Assembly: GCA_018304585.1 (NCBI GenBank)
Contig: JAGVVY010000028.1
Location: 1 to 38,712, forward strand
Length of the DNA: 38,712 bases
Direction of reading: 5' to 3'
DNA from: Candidatus Aenigmatarchaeota archaeon
GTDB lineage: Archaea > Aenigmatarchaeota > Aenigmatarchaeia > GW2011-AR5
Shown: piece by piece, positions 14,288-24,618 of the stretch
Position numbering within the stretch: the stretch's first letter is position 1
How the letters are laid out: each line of letters starts with the position of its first letter
The notes under the pieces: model-generated
Database searches by the model: none
Told to the model about the DNA's origin: nothing
What the model saw: only the letters and a program-made list of their open reading frames with translations
Program-made: the position numbers and the translations under genes

Positions 14288-15030
14288 ATCGCCGCCGCGG
14301 CATAAACAGTAATTTGGCCGCAGCAGGATTCGTAGCCATATTTATTCTGGGGCTGCTCGGCGGCTATTATTACTTCGGTTTGCAGAATCAGGAGGCGCCA
14401 ATCGCGGCTTCCGGGGAGGAAAGCCGGACGGTAGAGATGATCATAGCCGCGGTTGATTCCGAAGGAAACGGGGTCACAGGCAAGCTCTTCACAACGGTGC
14501 GCCCGGCCGCTTCTCCGGGTTCCGGCCAGGTTCTTGTGAGCGTGAACAACGTGCTGTCGCAGCTCGATACTCAGGCTTCTGCCAGGACAGCGGTCCATGC
14601 CGCAGGCAGATATGCCGATAAGGATATCGGCGATTACGACGTCATCTATGTCATGGAGGTCAATGCGCAGTCGATAGAAGGCCCTTCCGCGGGCGCGGCA
14701 ATGGCCGTGTCTGCGCTGGCCGCCCTCAACGGCAATTCGATGGATCCGCGCGTTTCAATAACGGGGGCCATAAGAGAAGACGGCACGATAGCGCCCGTGG
14801 GCGGCATTGAAGAAAAGCTCGCAGCGGCAAAGAAAGCCGGCGTAACTACGTTCCTTGTGCCGGGCGGCCAGTCGTCGCAGAGCACTGCAGAGCGCTCAAA
14901 AGCCTGCACAACCAGGGGCGGCTACGAATACTGCAGGATAGTATATGCGGTAAAAAAAACCAGTATAAGCGATGAAGTAAAGGAAGTCTCGGATATCGGC
15001 GAGGCTTTGGCGTATTTTGTCAAGAACTGA
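14281..15030 (+). CDS. membrane-anchored Lon-type (S16) protease without ATPase
   Basis: A 249-residue protein with a basic N-terminus (LNRRRG), a transmembrane segment at about 13-32, and a Lon proteolytic domain. The catalytic dyad is visible: S136 in IEGPSAGAAMAV and K179 in VGGIEEKLAAAKKAG. There is no AAA+ module, so it is an ATP-independent relative. The positive-inside rule puts the protease outside the cell. Two Cys in KACTTRGGYEYC could make a disulfide, which supports that. It overlaps the DUF151 gene upstream by 7 nt, with GGTGA just before the start, and converges with ppdK, overlapping its end by 11 nt. Confidence 0.88.
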   Translation: MLNRRRGINSNLAAAGFVAIFILGLLGGYYYFGLQNQEAPIAASGEESRTVEMIIAAVDSEGNGVTGKLFTTVRPAASPGSGQVLVSVNNVLSQLDTQASARTAVHAAGRYADKDIGDYDVIYVMEVNAQSIEGPSAGAAMAVSALAALNGNSMDPRVSITGAIREDGTIAPVGGIEEKLAAAKKAGVTTFLVPGGQSSQSTAERSKACTTRGGYEYCRIVYAVKKTSISDEVKEVSDIGEALAYFVKN

Positions 15031-17548
15031 TTCCATTTCTGTTTATCGCTGCCTGGGCGGCCGCCAGCCTTGCAACTGGTATCCTGTAAGCTGAGCAGGA
15101 GACGTAGTCAAGCCCGATAGAATCGAAGAACTTTATCGATTCCGGGTCGCCTCCGTGCTCCCCGCATACGCTCATCCTGATGTTCTTTCTCTTGCCGGCA
15201 ACGGTTGCAATTCTTATCAGGGCGCCAACGCCGTTCTTGTCTATTGCAAGGAAAGGATTTTCTTCAAGTATGCCGGCTTCCAGGTATTTATTGAGGAATT
15301 TCTTTTCAGCATCATCGCGGGAAAACCCGTATGTCGCCTGGGTAAGGTCATTAGTTCCGAAAGAAAAGAACGCAGCGTGGTCGGCTATCCGGTCCGCCGT
15401 GATGCAGGCTCTCGGCAGTTCAATCATCGCGCCCACGGAATAATTGACCCATTTTCTGTGCCTTGCCATGAAATCCCGCGCGGTTCTGTCAACAATGGCT
15501 CTTGCTTCCTTCATCTCCTCCCATGAGCTCACAAGCGGAATCATTATTTCCGGAGCGGCACCCGTTTCCATGGCGGCTGCAATTATGGCCTTCGTCTGCA
15601 TTGCGTATATTTCCGGAAACACTATGCCGAGCCTGCAGCCTCTGAGGCCCATCATCGGGTTCTTTTCTTTCAAAGACAATGCCTTCTCAAGCATCCTTTC
15701 TTTTTCCGCCGCATCCTGGCGCTCTTGTTTGAGCGATGCGATCTCTTCCTTCAGTTTATCGGAATCCGGCAGGAATTCGTGGAGCGGCGGGTCAAGCAAT
15801 CTTATCGTGACGGGAAGGCTTCCCATGACGGCGAATATGCCTATGAAATCCCGCTTCTGGAATTCCATCATTTTTTCCAGGGCTTCGGTTTTGTTTTCAT
15901 CAAGTATCATCTTCTGCATCTCTGCAAGGCGCTGTCCGAAAAACATGTGCTCTGTCCGGCAGAGGCCGATTCCGCGTGCCCCGGCTTTCAATGCTTTTTC
16001 CGCATCCCCGGGCGTATCGGCATTGGCAAAAACCTTCATGCTTGCAAACGAATCGCACCATGATAGTAACGTGTGAAAATACCCGGACTGCGCAGGCTGT
16101 GTCATGGGCAGTTCGCCGGCCATGATCTCTCCGGTATATCCGTCTACCGTTATTACGCTTCCTTCGGCAAGCGAAATTCCGCGTGTGGAAACCGTGCGTG
16201 CTTCGCGATCCACTTGAATATCAGCGCCGGTTATGCAGGGTATGCCCATGCCCCTTGCTATCACTATGGCATGCGAAGTCGCCCCGCCTGCAGCTGCTAC
16301 CACGGCCTGGCACGAAGGCATGGCAGGCATGTCTTCGGGCGACGTGTCCCTGCATACGAGCACGACTTTCCTGCCCTTTGCCGTGAGTTCGGCGGCCTTT
16401 TGCGGATCAAGGATTATTTCTCCCGACGCCGCGCCCGGGGAGGCGCCCGTGCCCCTGGCTATCACGCGTTTCTGCGCCGCCGGATCTATTCGTTTTTGCA
16501 GAAGGCTTCCGGCTTCGTAAGGATCCGCCCTCATTATGGCCTCCTGCCGCGTTATGAGCCCTTCCTCTGCCATTTCCACGGCCGCGCGCACCGCCGCTTC
16601 CGGCGTCCTCTTCGCCGCGGCAACTTCCAGAACATAAAGCCTGCCTTTCTCAACCGTGAACTCCATGTATTGCAAGTCCCTGTAGTGCGATTCAAGAAGC
16701 GACGCTATCGTTGCCATCTCGGCATACGCTGACGGAAAGCTTTCTTTCATGCGTTCTATAGGCGCGGGCGTCACAAGCCCCGATACCAGATCCTCGCCTT
16801 GCCTGCCGGAAATAAATTCGCCGTATATTTTCTTCTTGCCCGTTGACGGGTCTCTGGAGAAGCATACGCCCGTGCCTGAGCCGGGCAGATTCCCGTAAAC
16901 CATGCTTTGCACAATGCAGGCGGTGCCTGCGGAATCGCCAATGCCGCTCTTCCTCCTGTAATCCGCGGCTTTCTGGGAATTCCATGAGCGGAATATGCCG
17001 CGTATGCATTCGAGTATCTGCTCTTCCGGGTCCTGCGGGAATACGCGTTTCTCCGCTTCTATTGTCTTCCTGAAAGATTCGCAGTCGTTTTTTTTGCTGC
17101 CGGAAGCCCTGAACTTTTCAGGCGGCATGCCCAGTGTCACGATGCCGAACGTTTTTATGAAGCGGGCATAAGAGTCGTACGCGAAATCTTCCCCGTTTTG
17201 CCGCGCGAAAATCCTGACGTTCTGGTCATTCAATCCTGCATTAAGGACGCTCTCCATTATGCCCGGCATCGAAATTTCGGAGCCGTGCCGCACTGAAACC
17301 GTGATGCCCTCCCCGAATTTTTTGTCCGTGCCGTCCTCAAGGCACGGAAGCCGTGCCCTTATTTGCTCTTCGCATTCTTCGGGCAGCCTGCCTGAGCGCA
17401 GGAAGTAGGCGCAGGCATCCGTCGTCACAACGAATCCGGGCGGCACCGGCAAGCCCATGCCGGTCATTTCCGCAAGATTCGCGCCCTTTTCTCCAAGAAG
17501 TCCGGATGCATTAGCCGTACCCTCGCGCAGAGTGTAGACATATCTCAT
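15020..17548 (-). CDS. ppdK: pyruvate, phosphate dikinase
   Basis: An 842-residue enzyme interconverting pyruvate + ATP + Pi and phosphoenolpyruvate + AMP + PPi, linking pyruvate to glycolysis or gluconeogenesis. Domains in order: ATP-grasp nucleotide-binding part (K21 in GEKGANL, VRHGSEISMPG at 86-96), phosphohistidine domain with H426 in GGATSHAIVIARG, and the PEP-binding TIM barrel with GIGLCRTEHMFF, MMGLRGCRLGI, FGTNDLTQ and catalytic C795 in SVCGEHGGDP. GIGLCRTEHMFF and the NDLTQATYGFSRDD region fit PPDK rather than PEP synthase. Most PPDKs have Ser where this has H88 in VRHG. TTTATTAAATACG at 17567-17578 lies 19-30 nt upstream. The 3' end overlaps the convergent S16 gene by 11 nt. Confidence 0.93.
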   Translation of the reverse strand: MRYVYTLREGTANASGLLGEKGANLAEMTGMGLPVPPGFVVTTDACAYFLRSGRLPEECEEQIRARLPCLEDGTDKKFGEGITVSVRHGSEISMPGIMESVLNAGLNDQNVRIFARQNGEDFAYDSYARFIKTFGIVTLGMPPEKFRASGSKKNDCESFRKTIEAEKRVFPQDPEEQILECIRGIFRSWNSQKAADYRRKSGIGDSAGTACIVQSMVYGNLPGSGTGVCFSRDPSTGKKKIYGEFISGRQGEDLVSGLVTPAPIERMKESFPSAYAEMATIASLLESHYRDLQYMEFTVEKGRLYVLEVAAAKRTPEAAVRAAVEMAEEGLITRQEAIMRADPYEAGSLLQKRIDPAAQKRVIARGTGASPGAASGEIILDPQKAAELTAKGRKVVLVCRDTSPEDMPAMPSCQAVVAAAGGATSHAIVIARGMGIPCITGADIQVDREARTVSTRGISLAEGSVITVDGYTGEIMAGELPMTQPAQSGYFHTLLSWCDSFASMKVFANADTPGDAEKALKAGARGIGLCRTEHMFFGQRLAEMQKMILDENKTEALEKMMEFQKRDFIGIFAVMGSLPVTIRLLDPPLHEFLPDSDKLKEEIASLKQERQDAAEKERMLEKALSLKEKNPMMGLRGCRLGIVFPEIYAMQTKAIIAAAMETGAAPEIMIPLVSSWEEMKEARAIVDRTARDFMARHRKWVNYSVGAMIELPRACITADRIADHAAFFSFGTNDLTQATYGFSRDDAEKKFLNKYLEAGILEENPFLAIDKNGVGALIRIATVAGKRKNIRMSVCGEHGGDPESIKFFDSIGLDYVSCSAYRIPVARLAAAQAAINRNGISS

Positions 17549-17676
17549 GGATTAATAATGGCTTTCGTATTTAATAAATGAGGAAAATATTCATTTAGGT
17601 TATAAAAATCGCAGGTTTCTTTTGAGCTAAATTATTATTTCCTCTTGCCAAACTTTCTTTCACTCTCGATCCAACC

Positions 17677-19251
17677 TTATTTGGCGTTTTCAGCGAACCT
17701 CATGGATCTTTTTTTCCTGTTGTAGCTGACAGCAAACCTATGCGCCTCGTCTCTTATTGATCTTACGAGAAGCATCATCGAAGAGTTCTTGGGAAAGCGC
17801 ATGGGCATCCCGCTCTCCGGCATGAAGATCTCCTCATCTTTTTTGGCAAGTGATATTATCGGTATTTTAAGACCGAGATCTTTCAATGCGCCAAGCGCGG
17901 AATTCAGCTGCCCCGGCCCGCCGTCTATGATTATAAGATCCGGCATAGAGTCATTCTGGTCGCGGAGTCTGCGGTATCTCCTGTGCACCACTTCTTTCAT
18001 GGCTGCAAAATCGTCACTTTTTCCGCTAAAGGTCTTTATTTTAAACTTCCTGTATCCCTGCTTATCCTTTGCGTCTTCTGTGAATCTCACCATTGAAGCG
18101 ACAATGTAGTCATATCCAAGATTAGAGATATCAAAGCATTCAATGATTCTTGGTAGTGAAGGCAAATTCATCTTTTCTTGCAGTTCATTCAAAGCCTTAT
18201 TGCCTATTTTCAGCGCGGCATTCTTTTCTGCAATGGCTACAAGTGCCATGTTTTCTTTTGTTTCCGGCGGAAGAAGTCTTATGCTTCTTCCTGACAATTT
18301 TTCAAAATATGATTGAAGCGTCTCATCGTCCCAGAATTTCCTGTTGACTATTATCTCATCGGGGATTTCATTACTAAAATAGTAGGTTTTTATGAAATTC
18401 TCAAAGACCTCATTTTCAGATTCTTCAAAATGAGGCGTTATCATGTACTCATTTTTTCCCGAAATAACGCCGCGCTTTATATAAAATACCTCGAAGATGA
18501 AGCGTTCCCCGTCTTGAATACCGGCAATGACGTCCTGATCGACCTTTTTGGCGATATTTATTTTCCGTTTTCCTGATACCCTGTCTATTATCTCTATCTG
18601 GCGTCTTTTTTCCAGGGCAAGCTCATACTTCATGGATTGGGAAGATGCTTTAAGTTCTTCATTGAGCTTGTTTCTCAAAGGCGCTGTATCCCCGGAAAGA
18701 AATTCTATGGCATGACGAACCTGGTCTAGATATTGTTCATGGCTTACCAGCTTGATGCATGGAGCTGTGCAGATTCCGATATAATAGTTAAGGCATGCTT
18801 TTTTTGGCAGTTTTTTGCAGGTGCGAAGCCGTAATGACTTGACCAGAAGCTCTATTGTATCATCTCTTAGCCTTGAATCAATATACGGGCCGAAATAAGT
18901 TCCGTCTCCCTTGGCGTTCCTTGATATCATAACGCGCGGAAATTTTTCGTTGGTTATCTTGATATAAGCGTAGGTCTTTGAATCCTTGAGGGATATGTTA
19001 TATTTCGGCCAGTGCTTTTTTATAAGCTGGTTCTCAAGAAGCAGAGCTTCAGTCTCGTTATTGACGACTATGAATTCTATGTCGTTTATTTTATGCACAA
19101 GTGCCTGAGTTTTTGCATTTTTCTTCCCTGAAAAATAAGATAAGACCCGCTTTTTAAGTATCTTGGCTTTGCCTATGTAGATTATTTTCCCAGACGAGTC
19201 CTTGAACAGGTAAACTCCGGGGTCATCCGGAACGTTCGGTATCATAATCAT
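17677..19251 (-). CDS. uvrC: UvrC excinuclease subunit, lacking the C-terminal HhH
   Basis: Makes the two incisions around a DNA lesion after UvrA and UvrB have verified it. Of 524 residues, the N-terminus is a GIY-YIG nuclease (GVYLFKDSSGKIIYIGKAK, 12-30). A UVR motif follows near 205-230 (YELALEKRRQIEIIDRVSG). The C-terminal RNase H-like nuclease has ECFDISNLG, IIIDGGPGQL and IRDEAHRFA. The protein stops soon after, so the tandem helix-hairpin-helix that ends most UvrC proteins (about 590-620 residues) is absent. It starts 3 nt after uvrA and is the last gene of the uvrBAC operon. The start could be codon 1 or 3. Confidence 0.95.
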   Translation of the reverse strand: MIMIPNVPDDPGVYLFKDSSGKIIYIGKAKILKKRVLSYFSGKKNAKTQALVHKINDIEFIVVNNETEALLLENQLIKKHWPKYNISLKDSKTYAYIKITNEKFPRVMISRNAKGDGTYFGPYIDSRLRDDTIELLVKSLRLRTCKKLPKKACLNYYIGICTAPCIKLVSHEQYLDQVRHAIEFLSGDTAPLRNKLNEELKASSQSMKYELALEKRRQIEIIDRVSGKRKINIAKKVDQDVIAGIQDGERFIFEVFYIKRGVISGKNEYMITPHFEESENEVFENFIKTYYFSNEIPDEIIVNRKFWDDETLQSYFEKLSGRSIRLLPPETKENMALVAIAEKNAALKIGNKALNELQEKMNLPSLPRIIECFDISNLGYDYIVASMVRFTEDAKDKQGYRKFKIKTFSGKSDDFAAMKEVVHRRYRRLRDQNDSMPDLIIIDGGPGQLNSALGALKDLGLKIPIISLAKKDEEIFMPESGMPMRFPKNSSMMLLVRSIRDEAHRFAVSYNRKKRSMRFAENAK

Positions 19252-19254
19252 GAT

Positions 19255-22104
19255 TTAGAGCATTCGCTTTAAAAATTGGCCAGTATAAGACGCAGGTTCC
19301 ATGGCAACTTCTTCCGGCGTTCCCATGGCTATTATTCTTCCTCCACCTCTTCCGCCTTCCGGGCCCATGTCTATCAGGTAATCGCAGGATTTTACGATAT
19401 CAAGATTATGCTCGATGACAAGCACGCTGCTTCCTTTTTCAACCAGCCTATTGAGTACCATTATGAGCTTTCTTACATCCTCAAAATGCAATCCGGTGGT
19501 GGGTTCATCAAGCATATAGATCGTATCCCCTGTTTTTTGCTTTGATAGTTCTCTCGTCAGTTTTATTCTCTGCGCTTCGCCTCCTGAAAGCGTATTGGAG
19601 CTTTGCCCTAGCTTGATGTATCCCAGACCAACGTCGTATAATGTCTTTATTTTTCTTGATATGCCCGTGTGATTTTCAAAGAATTTCGTGGCGTCTTCAA
19701 CGCTCATGTCAAGAACATCAGCTATGTTTTTTTCTTTGTATGTGATTGCAAGAGTCTCCTTGTTGTACCGTTTGCCTTTGCAGTCTTCGCATTGCACATA
19801 AACATCGGGCAAAAAGTTCATTTCTATTTTTATTACGCCGTCCCCTTTGCAGCTCTCGCAGCGCCCGCCTTTGACATTGAAGGAGAATCTCCCTTCTTTG
19901 TAGCCTCTGGCGCGGGCTTCTTTCGTGAAAGAAAAAATCTTTCGGATTTCATCGAATATTTTGGTGTAAGTAGCTGGATTGGATCTTGGCGTTTTCCCTA
20001 TAGGATCCTGGTCTATGACTATCACGTTTTTGACGGATTTTGGGATTTCTATGCCGTTGTTTTTGCCTATTTTCTCGGCGATCATGCCTGAATGCTTCTT
20101 CAGCAAGGGAACAAGCGTCTGGTTTATCAGGGTCGATTTTCCGGATCCTGATACGCCCGTTATTCCGCAGAGCACGCCTGTCGGCAACGAAATGGATATG
20201 TTTTTCAGATTATTCTCCGAAGCGCCTTTTACAACTATGAAGCCTTTTGGTTCTCTTCTGTGCTCTGGTATATCTATTTTTGCATGCCCTGAAAGGTAGC
20301 GGCCGGTTATGCTGTTCTTGTCTTTGGCTATATCATCAGGCGTTCCCTGCGAGGCAACATGGCCTCCATGCACGCCTGCGCCGGGCCCCATGTCAATTAT
20401 ATAATCCGCTGCCTTTATCGTGTCGTAATCGTGTTCGACAACTATGAGCGTATTTCCTATGTCCCTGAGCCTCTGAAGGGTTGCAATAAGCTTGTTATTG
20501 TCCCTTTGATGCAGCCCTATGGAGGGTTCATCAAGAATATAAAGAACGCCCATGAGGTTCGATCCTATCTGCGTTGCAAGGCGTATTCGCTGCGCTTCGC
20601 CGCCCGATAGGGTCTTTGAGCTTCTCGAAAGCGACAGGTAGCCAAGGCCCACGTTTGTAAGGAAGCTGATCCTGTCATCGATTTCCTTGAGTATCTGCTT
20701 TGATATTATCTTGTCTTTTTCCGAAAGGCTCTCTGCAAGATGCATGAAAAATTTGGCGCAAGCATCCAGGTCCATCTCCGTAATGTCAATTATGGATTTT
20801 CCTGCTATGCTGACCGAAAGCACGGTTTCCTTGAGTCTCTTTCCTTCGCATACGCGGCATAGCTTCCCTATCATGAATCTTTCAAGGTCTTCCTTTCTTT
20901 CGTCGGATTCTGTCTGTTTGTACAGTCTTAGCGTTTGGGGTATTATTCCTTCCCAGCCGTTTTCCATGTTCATTGAAGCGCCGTTGCTCCATCTGCCGTC
21001 TATTCTTTCAGTCGTTCCATTAAGAAGTACATCGAGTTGTTTTTTTGAAAATGCCGATAGGGGGGTGAAAATGTCGAATCCGAATTTTTTCCCGACAACG
21101 GCAATCTGCTGGCATCTCCACTGCAAATCCATTCTCCCATAGACCGCAATGGCGCCGTCAATCATAGATTTGCTTTTATCCGGAATCAAGAGATCCTGCG
21201 ATATTTCCAGCGTTTCTCCGAGGCCCAAGCACCCCGTGCACGCGCCGAAAGGCGAGTTAAACGAGAACATTCTTGGTTCTAGCTGCTGGAACAAAACTTC
21301 AGGATGCCTGGGGCACGCGCCGAACGTTGAATAGATTGTCTCGCCTGCGCCTCGTTGTATCTCTTTTGTTTTCTTTTGCATTTTAGCCGGGTCAAGAATT
21401 ATTACGGTTCCCTTGCCGGCATGCACCGCCTGCTCAACGTCTTCCGATATCCTGGAGCGGTTATCGTCGCTGGCATCCAGCCTGTCCACAACCGCTTCTA
21501 TCCAGTGCTTTTCATAGCGAGCTAATTTCATACTATCTTTTATCTCATCAAGCCTGCATATTTCCCCGTCAATGCGCACGCGGCTGAATCCGTCTGATAA
21601 CATTCCTTCGAAAATTTTCTCATGGGTTCCTTTAACTCCGCTTATCAGAGGGGCAAGAATTATAATCTCCTTTTTTTCAGACATGACCAGGTTTACTATG
21701 TTTTCCACTGACTGCGGCCTGATTTGCGATTTGCACTTAGGGCAGTGTATTGTCCCTATGCGTGCAAACAGAAGCCTGAGATAATCATATATCTCAGTTA
21801 CCGTCCCTACCGTTGATCTTGGGTTTTTTGAGGTCGTTTTTTGCTCTATGGATATTGCAGGCGAAAGCCCGTCTATCAAATCTATATCCGGTTTATTCAT
21901 CAATCCCAAGAACTGGCGGGCATATGCAGAAAGTGATTCGACATACCTGCGCTGGCCTTCGGCATATATCGTGTCAAACGCCAAAGTCGACTTCCCTGAG
22001 CCTGACATGCCCGTTATTACGACAAGCTTGTTCCTTGGTATTTCCACGTTTATGTTCTTCAGGTTGTGTTCCCTTGCTCCTCTCACTACTATTTTATCCA
22101 GCAT
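19255..22104 (-). CDS. uvrA: UvrA excinuclease subunit (damage-sensing ATPase)
   Basis: A 949-residue dimeric ABC-type ATPase that finds DNA damage and loads UvrB, close to the family's usual 940. The first ATPase has Walker [21 protein letters not shown] near 33 and signature [17 protein letters not shown]; the second has [10 protein letters not shown] and [17 protein letters not shown]. The C-terminal zinc finger is complete (CESCKGDG ... [10 protein letters not shown]). In the middle zinc module the first pair reads C-P-R-H instead of C-x2-C, followed by [10 protein letters not shown]. It lies between uvrB (4-nt gap) and uvrC (3-nt gap). Codon choice looks more A/T-rich than in the flanking ppdK and HIT genes, which fits acquisition from bacteria. 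Confidence 0.97.
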   Translation of the reverse strand: MLDKIVVRGAREHNLKNINVEIPRNKLVVITGMSGSGKSTLAFDTIYAEGQRRYVESLSAYARQFLGLMNKPDIDLIDGLSPAISIEQKTTSKNPRSTVGTVTEIYDYLRLLFARIGTIHCPKCKSQIRPQSVENIVNLVMSEKKEIIILAPLISGVKGTHEKIFEGMLSDGFSRVRIDGEICRLDEIKDSMKLARYEKHWIEAVVDRLDASDDNRSRISEDVEQAVHAGKGTVIILDPAKMQKKTKEIQRGAGETIYSTFGACPRHPEVLFQQLEPRMFSFNSPFGACTGCLGLGETLEISQDLLIPDKSKSMIDGAIAVYGRMDLQWRCQQIAVVGKKFGFDIFTPLSAFSKKQLDVLLNGTTERIDGRWSNGASMNMENGWEGIIPQTLRLYKQTESDERKEDLERFMIGKLCRVCEGKRLKETVLSVSIAGKSIIDITEMDLDACAKFFMHLAESLSEKDKIISKQILKEIDDRISFLTNVGLGYLSLSRSSKTLSGGEAQRIRLATQIGSNLMGVLYILDEPSIGLHQRDNNKLIATLQRLRDIGNTLIVVEHDYDTIKAADYIIDMGPGAGVHGGHVASQGTPDDIAKDKNSITGRYLSGHAKIDIPEHRREPKGFIVVKGASENNLKNISISLPTGVLCGITGVSGSGKSTLINQTLVPLLKKHSGMIAEKIGKNNGIEIPKSVKNVIVIDQDPIGKTPRSNPATYTKIFDEIRKIFSFTKEARARGYKEGRFSFNVKGGRCESCKGDGVIKIEMNFLPDVYVQCEDCKGKRYNKETLAITYKEKNIADVLDMSVEDATKFFENHTGISRKIKTLYDVGLGYIKLGQSSNTLSGGEAQRIKLTRELSKQKTGDTIYMLDEPTTGLHFEDVRKLIMVLNRLVEKGSSVLVIEHNLDIVKSCDYLIDMGPEGGRGGGRIIAMGTPEEVAMEPASYTGQFLKRML

Positions 22105-22108
22105 AATA

Positions 22109-24031
22109 TCAATTCTTTATCGAACTCTCGAGCTCCTGCATTGCATCGCGCAGTTCTATGGCCCGCTCAAAATTAAGATTTTCCGCTGCAGTCCTCATCT
22201 CGGCTTCCAGCTCGATGATTTTTCTTTCAATATCAATTCTTGCCATGTGCTTGAATCCTTTTATTTTGCCGGGCTTGACTATGTTTTTGATGATCGTTTC
22301 AGGGGTTATGCCATGTTTTTTGTTATATGCCTGCTGCATGCGCCTTCGTTCATCTGTTATCTTTACCGCCCGCCTTATCGAATCAGTCATCTGGTCGGCA
22401 AAAAGTATTACACGGCCGTTTATGTTTCTTGCGGCCCTTCCTATGGTTTGTATCAGGCTCCTTTCGTTTCTCAAAAACCCTTCTTTGTCGGCATCCAGTA
22501 TGCATACGAGCGAGACTTCTGGTATATCCAGTCCTTCTCGCAAAAGATTTATTCCGACAAGAATGTCAAACTCGCCCGACCTAAGCTGCCGTATTATCTC
22601 TATCCTATCAAGGCTTTCGATATCCGAGTGCATGTACCGAACCTTCAGCCCTTCTTTTGCAAGATAATCTGTCAGATCCTCAGCCATCCTTTTTGTCAGT
22701 GTCGTGATAAGAATCCTTTCACCTTTTCCAATGGCTTTTCGCATTTCATTCACCATATAAGGTATATGGCCTTTTATCGGCCTCACGGATACCTCCGGAT
22801 CAATCAAGCCTGTCGGACGTATTATCAGGTTCACAACTTGCCCTGACATCTGCAGTTCATATTCGGCGGGAGTTGCTGAAACAAAGATTGTATGGCGGAA
22901 GTACTGCTCAAACTCCGGGAATTTAAGCGGGCGGTTGTCAAATGCGCATGGCAGTCTGAATCCAAAATCGACAAGATTCTTTTTGCGCGAATAATCCCCT
23001 TTATACATGGCTCTAGACTGGGGTAGTGTCTGATGGCTTTCATCTATTATCAGAAGAAAATCCTTCGGGAAATAATCAAGGAGAACAAATGGCGGTTGGC
23101 CCTTTTTGCGATTATCGAAATGCCTCGAATAATTTTCTATTCCGCTGCAATAACCGACTTCTTTTATCATTTCTATGTCGTATTTGACGCGTTTTTCAAG
23201 CCGTTGTGCTTCAATGCCCGACAATTCCGGCAGTCTTTCTGCAAGCTCTTTTTTAATCTCTCCTATGGCGGCTTCATGTTTTTGTTCCGGCGTTGCAAAA
23301 TGTTTTGCAGGAAAAATTGTTGCACTTTCGAGGACATTGATCACGCTTCCCGTTATGCCGTCCATCTCGGACATCTTATCAATAGCGTTTCCGAACAGCT
23401 CTATTCGTGCTATGTTATTCCCGTACGCCGGGATGATGTCTATTACGTCGCCCCTTGCGCGGAATTTTCCCGGCTCAAGGTATTGATCGCTTCTTTCATA
23501 CTGCATCTCTATCAATTTTCTTATCAGGTCATTTCTCGTAATCTTGTCGTTCTTTATCAGCGTAAGCGAGAGGCTCTTGAAGTCATCAGGATTGCCAAGT
23601 CCGTATATGCAGGATATTGAGGCGACAATTATAGTATCCGGCCTTGATATGAGGGAGGTCACGGCCTTCAGCCTCATTTTTTCTATCTGTTCGTTGATTG
23701 TCGCATCTTTCTCTATATACAAGTCGGTTGTGGGCACATAACTCTCCGGCTGATAATAATCATAATATGAAATGAAATACTCCACGCAGTTTTTGGGAAA
23801 CATTTCCTTAAGCTCTACATATAGCTGAGCTGCGAGTGTTTTGTTGTGTGCAAGTACAAGGGTAGGCTTTTGTATCCTGCCTATTAAATTAGCCATGACA
23901 AATGTCTTCCCGCTTCCCGTTATGCCGAGCAATGTCTGCATGGGGTATTTTCCGTAGCCTTCGTGAAGCTTTTCTATGGCCTCTGGCTGCCCTCCTGCCG
24001 GCTTGAACGGCGAGTGCAGTTCGAATTTCAT
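22109..24031 (-). CDS. uvrB: UvrB excinuclease subunit (helicase-like)
   Basis: A 640-residue DNA-damage verification helicase. Walker A is [14 protein letters not shown]. The beta-hairpin that clamps DNA lies in [20 protein letters not shown]. The second helicase domain has [20 protein letters not shown] and [10 protein letters not shown]-terminal UVR motif ([20 protein letters not shown]) would contact UvrC. The frame opens further upstream at 24322, but the family starts at [20 protein letters not shown] and a strong A/T-rich promoter is just upstream, so 24031 is the start. First gene of uvrB-uvrA-uvrC. UvrABC is bacterial in origin and occurs patchily in archaea. Confidence 0.97.
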   Translation of the reverse strand: MKFELHSPFKPAGGQPEAIEKLHEGYGKYPMQTLLGITGSGKTFVMANLIGRIQKPTLVLAHNKTLAAQLYVELKEMFPKNCVEYFISYYDYYQPESYVPTTDLYIEKDATINEQIEKMRLKAVTSLISRPDTIIVASISCIYGLGNPDDFKSLSLTLIKNDKITRNDLIRKLIEMQYERSDQYLEPGKFRARGDVIDIIPAYGNNIARIELFGNAIDKMSEMDGITGSVINVLESATIFPAKHFATPEQKHEAAIGEIKKELAERLPELSGIEAQRLEKRVKYDIEMIKEVGYCSGIENYSRHFDNRKKGQPPFVLLDYFPKDFLLIIDESHQTLPQSRAMYKGDYSRKKNLVDFGFRLPCAFDNRPLKFPEFEQYFRHTIFVSATPAEYELQMSGQVVNLIIRPTGLIDPEVSVRPIKGHIPYMVNEMRKAIGKGERILITTLTKRMAEDLTDYLAKEGLKVRYMHSDIESLDRIEIIRQLRSGEFDILVGINLLREGLDIPEVSLVCILDADKEGFLRNERSLIQTIGRAARNINGRVILFADQMTDSIRRAVKITDERRRMQQAYNKKHGITPETIIKNIVKPGKIKGFKHMARIDIERKIIELEAEMRTAAENLNFERAIELRDAMQELESSIKN

Positions 24032-24037
24032 GCGATC

Positions 24038-24058
24038 GCAATAATATAAAATATAATT
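24038..24058 (-). promoter_or_regulatory. A/T-rich promoter of the uvrBAC operon
   Basis: On the minus strand this region reads TTAATTATATTTTATATTAT, 7-27 nt before the uvrB ATG. It contains overlapping TATA matches and no Shine-Dalgarno site. No LexA-like operator was recognised. Confidence 0.5.
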
Positions 24059-24096
24059 AAGCTTAAACGTCGATTCGGGACAATAATGCAAGGAAC

Positions 24097-24549
24097 TTAC
24101 AGCCTGCCCATCTCGCGCAATATCTCCTCGTCCAGCGCGGCGCTTCTCTTTTTCGTGAGCGTAGCGGCCATAGCATCGAGTTCCTTCTCGTCTGTCTGCT
24201 TCCTCGGGTAGCTTATCACGACCGTGTCGCCCTGCTTTCTCGGTATCACGTGGAAATGAACGTGGCTCACTATCTGGCCCGCGGCCTTGCCGTTGTTCTG
24301 CAGCACGTTCACCCCTTCGCACCCCGTTCTTTCCTTGACCAGCGTCGCAACCTTCTTGGCGACGATGACGGCCGCCTTCAGGCTCTCGTCGTCCGCGTCG
24401 AAAAGATTCTCCGCGTGCTTCTTTGGCACGACCAACGCGTGCCCGGGGTTTGCCGGGTTTATGTCAAGAAACGCCACCGTAGCGGCGTCCTCGTAAATCT
24501 TTTTTGAGGGTATTTTCCCCGCGATTATCCCGCAGAACAGGCAGTCCAT
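24097..24549 (-). CDS. HIT-family nucleotide hydrolase
   Basis: A 150-residue histidine-triad protein of the Hint/HIT group, which hydrolyses nucleoside phosphoramidates or dinucleotide-type substrates. The triad HVHFHVIPR is intact near residue 96. The N-terminal MDCLFCGIIAGKIPSKKIYE and DINPANPGHALVVPKKHAEN are typical. C3 and C6 near the N-terminus may bind zinc, as in several HIT proteins. I place the start at MDCLFC (24549): the TATA element at 24568-24578 is then about 25 nt away. The frame also offers ATG 24558. The stop lies 66 nt before the uvrB start on the same strand. Confidence 0.93.
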   Translation of the reverse strand: MDCLFCGIIAGKIPSKKIYEDAATVAFLDINPANPGHALVVPKKHAENLFDADDESLKAAVIVAKKVATLVKERTGCEGVNVLQNNGKAAGQIVSHVHFHVIPRKQGDTVVISYPRKQTDEKELDAMAATLTKKRSAALDEEILREMGRL

Positions 24550-24574
24550 GCATAGCATTGCAGAGAAAATGATT

Positions 24575-24617
24575 TATAGTTCTCCAAGGAAACAAGCAAT
24601 GTACTTGGAGAACTATA
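24575..24617. repeat. perfect 14-bp inverted repeat (first of a pair)
   Basis: TATAGTTCTCCAAG (24575-24588) is matched by its exact inverse CTTGGAGAACTATA (24604-24617) with a 15-nt loop. Its left arm doubles as the TATA region of the HIT gene. Confidence 0.75.
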
Positions 24618-24618
24618 T

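Noticed and set aside
15444-16076. 210-residue plus-strand ORF
   Set aside because: It lies wholly within ppdK on the other strand, is Ser/Met-rich as expected for an antisense frame, and has no recognisable motif.
21848-22846. 332-residue plus-strand ORF
   Set aside because: It spans the uvrA/uvrB junction antisense and has the aromatic-rich composition of a shadow frame of A/T-rich genes.
23033-23620. 195-residue plus-strand ORF
   Set aside because: It is antisense to uvrB, whose motifs are all intact; the frame has no promoter or family resemblance.
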